Origin: Pauljensenia sp. | GTDB lineage: Bacteria; Actinomycetota; Actinomycetes; Actinomycetales; Actinomycetaceae | NCBI GenBank assembly: GCA_029983625.1 | Contig: JASBZF010000094.1 | Coordinates: forward strand, 1-5,615 | DNA length: 5,615 nucleotides | Direction of reading: 5' to 3' | Shown: piece after piece, positions 1 to 5,615 of the stretch | Layout of the letters: each line of letters begins with the position of its first letter | Numbering within the stretch: the stretch's first letter is position 1 | Made by a program: the position numbers and the translations under genes | Notes under the pieces: generated by a model | Seen by the model: the letters and a program-made list of their open reading frames with translations, nothing else | The model's database searches: none | Told to the model about the DNA's origin: nothing

Positions 1-1784
1 GTGAAGTCTTCACCGGTTTTCTTTTCTTCGCGTCTTGTGTGCTGCTCATGTGCTGTGCCCTGCTCGCCTGCCATTGCAGGGTGAAGAGAAGTGGGTTCCG
101 CCGAGCTGATCGAAGCTGTGGAATACGTGGAGCTGACAGGAGCGCTCAGCACCCCCGGATTGAGAAGATAATCGGGGTCGAAAAGCTTTTTCACCCGAGC
201 GAAAAGGTGAAGCATCTCAGGTGAATACATGAAACGTAAAAGTTCCGTGCGTGCCCGTCCATCTCCGTGTTCACCAGACACAGAACCCCCGTAGGACGCG
301 CAGCACGCCGCCGCCCGCTCAAGAAAACGACGCGAATGCGCCACGCCCTCGTCCGTGTCGAGTGGCATATCGAGGCGCACGTGGACGCAGCCGTCACCAA
401 AATGCCCGTAGAGAAGGCCGTCGATGTGGAACTCGGCCATAAGAGCGGTGAAATCACGCAGATAAGCGCCAAGATGTTCAGGAGGGACCGCCGCATCCTC
501 AAAGCCTGGCCACGCCTGCTCATTGCCTTTCCCGGTCTCCGGGTTGTATGGGGTTCTTCCGCCAAGCCCCGCGCCGTCCGCTCGGATCCGCCACATCCGT
601 GTCGCATCGGTGCCGGGCGGGTAGATCGCGATCGCTTCCGTGTGCGCTGAGGCCGCAAGTGCTCGGGCGCGTTCGAGGGAATCTTCTAGGCCGTCACCTC
701 CGACCTCGCACATCATCCATCCTTTACCTTTGGGAAGATCAGGGATGCTTCCGGGGCCCTGATGTTGGCGAAGAACATCGAGGAGTCGAGAATCTAAGCC
801 CTCTACGGCAAGGGGGCGGTGTTTCATAAGAGTGGGGACATCATCTGCGGCCTGAATCATATTGGGATACCCCAGGACCACGAGAACCGGTGAAGGTGGG
901 ATTGGGACGAGTCGGACGGTAATCGATAGGACGGTGACGAGTGTGCCTTCGCTACCGACGAGCATCGCCGCGAGATTCCGATGTTTTTCAGGGGTGAGAT
1001 ATTCGAGCGAATAGCCGGAAACTTGACGCCCGAAAGTCCCCAGTTCGGTGCGGATCAGTGCGAGGTGTTCGCAGATGAGCGTGGCGAGGCCGGGGACTTC
1101 AGGAATTGCGGGGTCGTGTTCGCGCCGTGCGGTGAAGCGTCGCCCTTGGCCGTCTACGCAGTCGAGTTCGATGATGTTGTCGGCTGTGCGTCCCCATGCG
1201 GTTGCGTGTGGTCCGCAGGCGTTGTTGCCGACCATACCGGCGATGGTGGCTCGGTTTTGGCTTGAGGGATCAGGGCCGAAACGTAGGCCGTAGGGGGCGG
1301 CTGCGGCTTGGAGTGTCGCTGCGATACATCCGGGTTCAACGATGGCCGTACGCGCGTGCGGGTCAATGGAAATGACCTTGTTGAGGTGTCGGGTGGATTC
1401 AAGGATGATGCCTGGGCCGATGGCGTTACCTGAGCAGGAGGTTCCTCCTCCTCGGTTTGTTACGGGAATCTTGTACTTTCGGGCAAGTTCAAGGGTGGTG
1501 AGGATGTCGGTGGTGGTGGCGGGAAAGACAACAGCAAGGGGTGGGATCCGATACAGTCCCGCGTCACTTGAGTATCGGGCGCGCGTTCCTTGTGTCGTGT
1601 CGAGTTCACCTTCAAGAGTTGCGGCGAGGGCGTTGAGGAAGTCACGGGTCTGCGGGGTGTGGAAAGGATCGCGTGGTGAGGCAGCTTGGAGTGTTGTGGT
1701 GGCGTTGATGGGGGCTAGATCCCTTGGGTGGCCGCTGTGTGAAAAGGAAGATGCGGCGGTGTTCGAGGCGGTTTCAACGCTCAT
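1..1784 (-). CDS. FAD-linked 2-hydroxyacid dehydrogenase (D-lactate/D-2-hydroxyglutarate type), N-terminal part; 3' end outside window
   Basis: Read by hand from ATG 1784 to the left edge: 594 codons with no stop. An FAD-binding PCMH domain spans about residues 75-296, with NRGGGTSCSGN (110-120) as the FAD pyrophosphate loop, GNNACG (186-191) and SEGTL (278-282). A substrate/metal-binding C-terminal FAD-oxidase domain follows, with MWRIRADGAGLGGR (397-410), GHFGDGCVH (460-468), GEHGDGR (504-510) and DPDYLLNPG (536-544). By family knowledge His461, His468 and Glu505 sit at the divalent metal/2-hydroxyacid site. Such enzymes oxidise a D-2-hydroxyacid to the 2-oxoacid and pass electrons to the respiratory chain or another acceptor. 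GNNACG, the DGAGL segment and the Cys in GDGCVH fit the YdiJ-like class that carries a C-terminal Fe-S domain (about 950-1000 residues in all), so roughly 350-400 residues probably lie beyond the edge (inference). The start is the only plausible one, because an in-frame TGA precedes it by four codons. The ribosome binding site is weak: AGGA lies only one base from ATG. The exact substrate cannot be told. Confidence 0.9.
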   Translation of the reverse strand, partial: MSVETASNTAASSFSHSGHPRDLAPINATTTLQAASPRDPFHTPQTRDFLNALAATLEGELDTTQGTRARYSSDAGLYRIPPLAVVFPATTTDILTTLELARKYKIPVTNRGGGTSCSGNAIGPGIILESTRHLNKVISIDPHARTAIVEPGCIAATLQAAAAPYGLRFGPDPSSQNRATIAGMVGNNACGPHATAWGRTADNIIELDCVDGQGRRFTARREHDPAIPEVPGLATLICEHLALIRTELGTFGRQVSGYSLEYLTPEKHRNLAAMLVGSEGTLVTVLSITVRLVPIPPSPVLVVLGYPNMIQAADDVPTLMKHRPLAVEGLDSRLLDVLRQHQGPGSIPDLPKGKGWMMCEVGGDGLEDSLERARALAASAHTEAIAIYPPGTDATRMWRIRADGAGLGGRTPYNPETGKGNEQAWPGFEDAAVPPEHLGAYLRDFTALMAEFHIDGLLYGHFGDGCVHVRLDMPLDTDEGVAHSRRFLERAAACCASYGGSVSGEHGDGRARTELLRFMYSPEMLHLFARVKKLFDPDYLLNPGVLSAPVSSTYSTASISSAEPTSLHPAMAGEQGTAHEQHTRREEKKTGEDF

Positions 1785-1852
1785 ATCCTGATCTTTTCAT
1801 GTGCTGTACGGAATGGAAGTGCGGTGTCCAGGGTGCAAGCGCAGGTTCTGGA

Positions 1853-1893
1853 CGCTGAGTTGTGGAACAATGAGAACAGCGTGTGCGCTGAGT
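1853..1893. repeat. Direct repeat CGCTGAGT x2 and inverted repeat CAGCG-N4-CGCTG in the divergent intergenic region
   Basis: CGCTGAGT occurs at 1853-1860 and 1886-1893, a 33-base period, close to three helical turns. The second copy's CGCTG is also the right arm of a perfect inverted repeat, CAGCG (1877-1881), spacer TGTG, CGCTG (1886-1890). The inverted repeat ends four bases before the ribosome binding site of the plus-strand gene. The position between two divergent genes would suit an operator or a small hairpin in the 5' leader, but repeats this short can arise by chance. No convincing -35/-10 pair was found on either strand of 1785-1906. Confidence 0.3.
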
Positions 1894-1900
1894 GGAAGGA
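1894..1900 (+). promoter_or_regulatory. Strong ribosome binding site (GGAAGGA) fixing the start of the 363-residue gene
   Basis: GGAAGGA lies six bases before GTG 1907, a near-ideal Shine-Dalgarno spacing. The longer reading frame could start at GTG 1892, directly after an in-frame TGA at 1889, but that codon touches the motif and has no Shine-Dalgarno of its own. GTG 1907 is therefore preferred. Confidence 0.75.
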
Positions 1901-1906
1901 CGGGCG

Positions 1907-2998
1907 GTGGCCTTTTTTGAGTTCGAGGACGGGCACCTCATTCCTGCGCAGTTCGGCTGGCCTGTTCCGTCGGGGATGACCGCCGAAATCGTTGACGCGA
2001 TGTGTGCGCAGGTACTGGAAATTGTGTCGCGTCCTCTTTTCCCGATCACATGGAATGACATTGTGCGCACTCAGGATGCGGGGGAGGCGCCAAGACTGAC
2101 TGCCCTTGATGCAACGGGGCAGGTTGTCTGTGTCGAGGTTCTGTCCTGTCTGGATTCCGATACGCTCATCACCTCTCTTTCGCGTCTTGCGGATGCTGCG
2201 GCTTTGTCCTGGTCTGATCTGGCTCGCGAGTACGAGGGCGGTGTGGAGGCGTTTAAAGCGGGCTGGTTACGTTTCCGTGATTCGATGCCCCCTTCTCCCG
2301 GTGCGGGGCCGCGTCTGGTCATGGTGGTGGGTGCGATTGACCCGCAGGTTCGTCCCGCGCTCGATGTCCTTTCAGCTTCGGGTGTGGAAGTCCATGAGGT
2401 GAATCTGCGTCGTATGTCTAACGGTAGGACTTTCCTTGAGGTTGTTCCTGTGGGGTTGCGTTTGTACGGGCATGTTCCGCAGGCGATTGTTGGTCAAACG
2501 GGCACGGTCCCAGAGCTTGAAGGACAGGCGAAGGAAACGCCGGGGAGTGTTGCTGGGGGTGCTGCTCAGGCAGATTCGGCTCCTGCGCATAAGGCTGAGG
2601 ATGTGCCTGAGCCCGCTGCTGTGCAGGTTTCTTCTGAGATTGTGTGTGCTCGTGAGCAAGGGGTTCCTTTGCTTGCGCACGACGCTGAAGGGCTGAAGGT
2701 TCTTGCTCAGGTCATCGGCGAGGAGGTGCCTTTGGTGGCACCTTTAGAGTGTTGTGCGCCTGAGGGCTTAATTCTTGGTCGCGATGGGCTTGTTCGTTCG
2801 CCTGCGTGGGTGTGGGCCTCTTTGCATGATCTGGAACAGGCAGTCCCGACCCTTGCCCCCGCGTGGGAGCATCTGCATATTCATGATCTCCAAGGGCCTT
2901 CGCTTGCGGAGGCGATTGCGGAAATGAACGGGGAGATTGCGCGCGAATACGCGCATGTTTCCGCGAATGTTTCGCGTCACCGTCACGCACGCATATGA
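1907..2998 (+). CDS. Uncharacterised 363-residue protein; possible degenerate nuclease-like N-terminal domain plus small C-terminal domain
   Basis: I do not recognise a named gene. The protein is soluble, with no signal peptide or membrane segment. Residues 1-185 form a compact alpha/beta region. Within it, LTALDATGQVVCVEVLS (64-80) followed by an amphipathic helix with LSWSDL (100-105) resembles the strand-turn-strand-helix core of NucS/DUF91-type PD-(D/E)XK nucleases. The catalytic ExK would read EVL, so the expected lysine is missing and nuclease activity is unlikely (inference). A second strand-rich stretch, RLVMVVGAIDPQVRPALDVL (136-155), follows. Residues about 198-245 are an Ala/Gly/Glu/Pro-rich, probably disordered linker. 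Residues about 250-363 form a second domain, where DGLVRSPAWVW and later AWEHLHI faintly recall the RAMA domain (restriction/adenine-methylation associated). The start is GTG 1907, chosen by its ribosome binding site; GTG 1892 would add five residues. It is divergent from the dehydrogenase, and its last 16 bases overlap the end of the ATPase gene on the other strand. The coding call is firm; the domain ideas are weak. Confidence 0.8.
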   Translation: MAFFEFEDGHLIPAQFGWPVPSGMTAEIVDAMCAQVLEIVSRPLFPITWNDIVRTQDAGEAPRLTALDATGQVVCVEVLSCLDSDTLITSLSRLADAAALSWSDLAREYEGGVEAFKAGWLRFRDSMPPSPGAGPRLVMVVGAIDPQVRPALDVLSASGVEVHEVNLRRMSNGRTFLEVVPVGLRLYGHVPQAIVGQTGTVPELEGQAKETPGSVAGGAAQADSAPAHKAEDVPEPAAVQVSSEIVCAREQGVPLLAHDAEGLKVLAQVIGEEVPLVAPLECCAPEGLILGRDGLVRSPAWVWASLHDLEQAVPTLAPAWEHLHIHDLQGPSLAEAIAEMNGEIAREYAHVSANVSRHRHARI

Positions 2999-3654
2999 GG
3001 ATCTTTTCTCGCTGAGGGCTGATAGGCGCCGAGGTTCACACACTCGGTGCAGTGTTGAGCGAGGGAAGTGTCGTGAGTGGAAACGATCACGAGGGCTCCT
3101 CGTTGTGCTTCGCGGATGAGAAGAGATTCGACGAGGGCGCGGTTGTCTTCATCGAGAGAAGCGGTTGGCTCGTCTGCGAAGATGATGGAGGATTGGCGAT
3201 ACATTGAGCGTGCGATGGCGAGACGACGTTGTTCACCACCGCTGAGTACGCGAGCTTTGTCGCGTGCGCGTTCAGCAAGTCCTACCTGTGCGAGGGCCTG
3301 AAGTGCGCACTGTTGCCTGTCTTTTCTTCTCCGCAGTGACTTTTTCAGCGTGACGTTATAGAGGACGCTTTCGTCATCATCGATACCGGCATCTTGAATA
3401 ACGAAAGAAGCGTGGTTTCTCCAAAAAGAGCTGATGCGGCCCTGTTTCCAATGAGTTGCTTCGATTCCGTCGTAGCGAAGAGATCCTTGGTGAACAGGAA
3501 GGAGTAGCCCAAGGGTGTTTAAGAGGGTGGTTTTCCCGCAGCCGCTTGGACCAATAAGGCCGACAAGTTGCCCTGAGTGGAATTCGAAAGTGAGGCCGGA
3601 AAGGAGGGTGTGTTTTTCGACGCTGATTGTTAGGTCGTGAACCTGGAGTTTCAT
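2983..3654 (-). CDS. ABC transporter ATP-binding protein, lactococcin 972-type bacteriocin group
   Basis: The product is a 223-residue ABC ATPase with all the standard motifs: Walker A GPSGCGKTT (35-43), Q-loop glutamine 87 in FVIQDAG, signature LSGGEQRR (137-144), Walker B IIFADEP (157-163) with catalytic Glu162, D-loop SLDE (166-169) and H-loop His194 in STHD. It should bind and hydrolyse ATP as a dimer on the inner face of the membrane and drive the permease encoded just upstream. The stretch after the Q-loop, with DDDESVLYNV, matches the N-E-(S/T)-V-x-x-N pattern of putative bacteriocin-export ATPases of the lactococcin 972 group, a subset of the MacB/LolD-like ATPases. ATG 3654 lies three bases after the permease stop. 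A weak purine-rich site (AGAAAGAG, 3662-3669) sits inside the permease's last codons, so translation is probably coupled. The last five codons and stop overlap the convergent 363-residue gene by 16 bases. The family call rests on the partner gene as much as on this sequence; a generic MacB-type exporter is the alternative. Confidence 0.9.
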   Translation of the reverse strand: MKLQVHDLTISVEKHTLLSGLTFEFHSGQLVGLIGPSGCGKTTLLNTLGLLLPVHQGSLRYDGIEATHWKQGRISSFWRNHASFVIQDAGIDDDESVLYNVTLKKSLRRRKDRQQCALQALAQVGLAERARDKARVLSGGEQRRLAIARSMYRQSSIIFADEPTASLDEDNRALVESLLIREAQRGALVIVSTHDTSLAQHCTECVNLGAYQPSARKDPHMRA

Positions 3655-3657
3655 TTT

Positions 3658-5589
3658 CTAACTCTTTCTTTGGCATGTGCGCACCAAGGTGGAGCGGGTG
3701 ACGCGGTAGCGGATGATGATGGCGGCGACTAAAAGCAGGGTTCCGAAGGCGAGGGAAAAAAGAGGGGAGACGTTGAGGATGAGGGGAGAGCTCAGTAAAA
3801 CTGCGATCCCGACACCGCATCCGATCACAAGAATGTCGAAGGCGATTCTGAAGCGCAGCAGGTGGCCGATGCGGGTTCCGTTGAGGTAGAGGGGGAAAAG
3901 GGAACGCAGTCGGGATGTTGCTTGGATTTGGGCGCTGACGAAAAGGCTCAGACCGGAAGCGAGTAGGAGGAGGATCAGAGAGCTTAAGCTCACGTAGTAG
4001 CCGAGTTGTTGATCTTGGGCGTAGACCGCTATTGAGTCTGCGGTGCTATCGCTTGTCAGGTTGAATCCAATTGCTGAGGCTTTCTGTATGACTTCGAGTG
4101 GGTCACGAAAGACGATCGCTCCGAGGGTTGTCATGCTTGTGATCTGTTCGGGTGAAAACGCGCGTGCGATGCTGGGGACTTCCACCACCAGGGGCTGATC
4201 AGCGAGAAAGAAAATGCCTTGGCTTTGCACAGAAATAGTGGGGGCGTCGTTGTGGCAGTTGAAGAAATGGAGTTCGGAGATGAGCTGCGGTTCAATCAGT
4301 GATACAGCATTCATGACGAGTAACGCTGTCTGTTGTTTTTTATCCGTATCAGTGATCTCGTGAAAACTGCATCCCTGGGGAATCTTTTTTAAACTCTCTA
4401 AACTATTCGGAGTGAGGATTACAACTGACTTATAGCCTTTCTCTGTAATTTCTTCTCTGCTTTCATAAGAGGGGGAAAGGTGACGGAAGAGGAAGACGTC
4501 TTCTGTCTTTTCGAGTTGTGAAACTAAGTCGGCGAAGGGAACGATGTGAGGTTCGTAGTCGCGCGCCTCGTCAACGATTCCACCGAAGCTCATTGAGTGA
4601 AGCGAAGGTAAATAGGATGCTTGACGGGCAGCTTCCTGATTCTCCTGAGCGACCAAGTATGTGCGGCAGAGCACAGGGAATGCGGCAAGGGTAAAAAGGA
4701 GAGACAAAGCGCATAATGTGGTGCCTACCCAGGAAAAGCCTGAGACAAGCGAACGCCGCTGTGTCCAGTCACGAAGACGCGGGAAAGTCAGATAGGAAAT
4801 AATTGTCACCGCGAGAGCTAGTGCGATAAAAGTGCAGCCAAAAAGAATAAGGATCGGGATGATCAGTTCACATGCAATGGGGCCGATGAAGAGAAGGAAA
4901 AGGAAAAAGGAAGCGCACAGTGTTGCTCCGGCTGGAATGAGGACGAGGGAAATTAAAGAAAGAGAGTCCTCGTATACGATCTGAGTCTTTGTTTGTCCTT
5001 CGCATCGTCGTATGATGCGTGAAGGTGCGCGGGTTGTGAACCAGCCGAAAATCGTGGCAATCACGAGGAAAGAGGTGACCGCGAGGATGAGGATTGTTCC
5101 TTGATAAGCCAAGGGGAGAAAATAGGTCTGAAAAGGTGTGAAACTCTCCCAGGTGTGGATTGCTCCTACTTCATTGAGCCAGGTTTTGAAATCGTGAATG
5201 TCTGCAGCTTTACCTTTAATGGCATAGATCCCGCTGCGCGACTGAGAGGGCTTTTCGTGAGCCGGATATACAGTTCCTGTTTTATAGGGGCGAAAAAATG
5301 TGACATTTTGCGCTTGAGAGGGTTGATTGGCTGCCCGAGAGATCAGAGTGACCTCTCGGGTGCCAGTCGTCCCGGAGAGTTGAAAAACTTCCAGCCCCAA
5401 GTCCTGACCCGCCTGTGCGAAGCCTTCATCAATCTGAGTCGTTGACAGGGGGGAATGCTGAAAGTTGATGTAGCCGACATCGTCACTGTCTAAGGGCAGC
5501 AAGTTCTCCAATTGTATTGCCCGCAAGAAAGCAAGGCACACAATCACAGCACCAAGGAAAATCCCTACCGTGCGAACAAGACGATGCAC
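3658..5589 (-). CDS. Bacteriocin-associated integral membrane protein (putative immunity/export permease, lactococcin 972-type)
   Basis: The product is a 643-residue membrane protein, the permease partner of the following ATPase. Predicted segments: TM1 7-25, outside domain 26-162, TM2 163-184, TM3 211-235, TM4 239-267, TM5 287-309, outside domain 310-531, TM6 532-553, TM7 584-604, TM8 608-627. Arg/Lys-rich stretches fall at the N-terminus, the TM2-3, TM4-5 and TM6-7 loops and the C-terminus, so all of these are cytoplasmic (positive-inside). The length, the topology and the adjacent small ATPase fit the DUF1430 / bact_immun_7tm family, found beside lactococcin 972-type bacteriocins, where it is thought to give immunity or to help export; the exact role is not settled. 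Both inner loops hold a G-x-T-type coupling helix (EGQTKTQI at 197-204, NGTRIGHL at 570-577), as in MacB/FtsX permeases. Start: GTG 5589 has AAGGAG eight bases upstream. GTG 5598, which would add three residues, lies on that motif and is rejected. The middle of the gene is AT-richer than the dehydrogenase, which suggests transfer. The bacteriocin gene would be expected just beyond the right edge. Confidence 0.87.
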   Translation of the reverse strand: MHRLVRTVGIFLGAVIVCLAFLRAIQLENLLPLDSDDVGYINFQHSPLSTTQIDEGFAQAGQDLGLEVFQLSGTTGTREVTLISRAANQPSQAQNVTFFRPYKTGTVYPAHEKPSQSRSGIYAIKGKAADIHDFKTWLNEVGAIHTWESFTPFQTYFLPLAYQGTILILAVTSFLVIATIFGWFTTRAPSRIIRRCEGQTKTQIVYEDSLSLISLVLIPAGATLCASFFLFLLFIGPIACELIIPILILFGCTFIALALAVTIISYLTFPRLRDWTQRRSLVSGFSWVGTTLCALSLLFTLAAFPVLCRTYLVAQENQEAARQASYLPSLHSMSFGGIVDEARDYEPHIVPFADLVSQLEKTEDVFLFRHLSPSYESREEITEKGYKSVVILTPNSLESLKKIPQGCSFHEITDTDKKQQTALLVMNAVSLIEPQLISELHFFNCHNDAPTISVQSQGIFFLADQPLVVEVPSIARAFSPEQITSMTTLGAIVFRDPLEVIQKASAIGFNLTSDSTADSIAVYAQDQQLGYYVSLSSLILLLLASGLSLFVSAQIQATSRLRSLFPLYLNGTRIGHLLRFRIAFDILVIGCGVGIAVLLSSPLILNVSPLFSLAFGTLLLVAAIIIRYRVTRSTLVRTCQRKS

Positions 5590-5597
5590 ATCAACCA

Positions 5598-5603
5598 CTC
5601 CTT
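5598..5603 (-). promoter_or_regulatory. Ribosome binding site AAGGAG of the permease gene
   Basis: On the minus strand AAGGAG is followed by eight bases and then GTG 5589. An ATG overlapping that codon (5591-5589) is in another frame and reaches a stop after eight codons, so it is not the start. Only 12 bases lie between this site and the window edge, so the promoter or the upstream gene end cannot be judged. Confidence 0.75.
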
Positions 5604-5615
5604 AAGGTGTTCGCT

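Noticed and set aside
191..658. Minus-strand 155-codon and plus-strand 127-codon open frames across the dehydrogenase
   Set aside because: Out-of-frame shadows with Arg/Ser-rich translations; the dehydrogenase frame carries conserved motifs throughout.
1803..1906. Possible frameshifted N-terminal extension of the plus-strand gene in another frame
   Set aside because: The strong Shine-Dalgarno before GTG 1907 explains the start without a frameshift, and no known motif is visible in the upstream reading.
1813..1920. Possible 35-residue ORF from ATG 1813 with a CPGC motif
   Set aside because: It has no ribosome binding site and a low-complexity end, and it overlaps the well-supported start of the plus-strand gene.
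2724..2743. Perfect 7-base hairpin AGGTGCC / GGCACCT
   Set aside because: It is in the middle of the 363-residue gene and is followed by only a short T-run; best explained by codons for repeated Val-Pro/Val-Ala residues.
3026..3050. Imperfect hairpin GCGCCGAG / CTCGGTGC with a nine-base loop, near the tail-to-tail gene ends, as a possible bidirectional terminator
   Set aside because: It lies inside the ATPase coding sequence and neither side has a T-run, so it does not look like an intrinsic terminator.
3377..3820. 147-codon minus-strand open frame spanning the permease/ATPase junction
   Set aside because: Arg/Pro/His-rich composition typical of a shadow frame; both true frames beneath it carry clear protein motifs.
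5101..5445. 114-codon plus-strand open frame within the permease
   Set aside because: Antisense to the first outside domain of a well-supported gene, with no ribosome binding site evidence or recognisable motif.

Overview
The window looks like chromosomal DNA of a moderately high-GC Gram-positive actinomycete. An Actinomycetaceae-type host (Actinomyces/Schaalia-like) is an inference from protein style and codon use, not proven. It holds four protein genes, one of them cut by the left edge, and no RNA gene, CRISPR array or insertion sequence that I can see.

Layout. (1) Positions 1-1784, minus strand: the first 594 residues of a large FAD-dependent 2-hydroxyacid (D-lactate or D-2-hydroxyglutarate type) dehydrogenase. 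It is continuously open to the window edge and is probably of the FAD + Fe-S two-domain class, with the Fe-S half outside the window. (2) Positions 1785-1906: a short divergent intergenic region with a direct repeat, a small inverted repeat and a strong ribosome binding site. (3) Positions 1907-2998, plus strand: a 363-residue protein of unknown function. Its N-terminal half resembles a catalytically degenerate nuclease-like (NucS/DUF91-style) fold, followed by an Ala/Glu/Pro linker and a small C-terminal domain. (4) Positions 5589 down to 2983, minus strand: a two-gene ABC transporter operon of the lactococcin 972-type bacteriocin class. A GTG-started 643-residue permease/putative immunity protein is followed after 3 bases by a 223-residue ATPase.

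The two transporter genes should work as one membrane complex. The permease appears to be an internal duplication of a MacB/FtsX-like module: 8 membrane segments, two large outside domains, and two cytoplasmic coupling loops of similar character. One permease chain with an ATPase dimer could therefore form the whole transporter. In this bacteriocin class the small secreted bacteriocin is normally encoded just before the permease. That places it immediately beyond position 5615, so it cannot be seen here. The transporter contains a clearly AT-richer stretch than the dehydrogenase, which fits later acquisition of the cassette. The cassette ends in a 16-base tail-to-tail overlap with the 363-residue gene.
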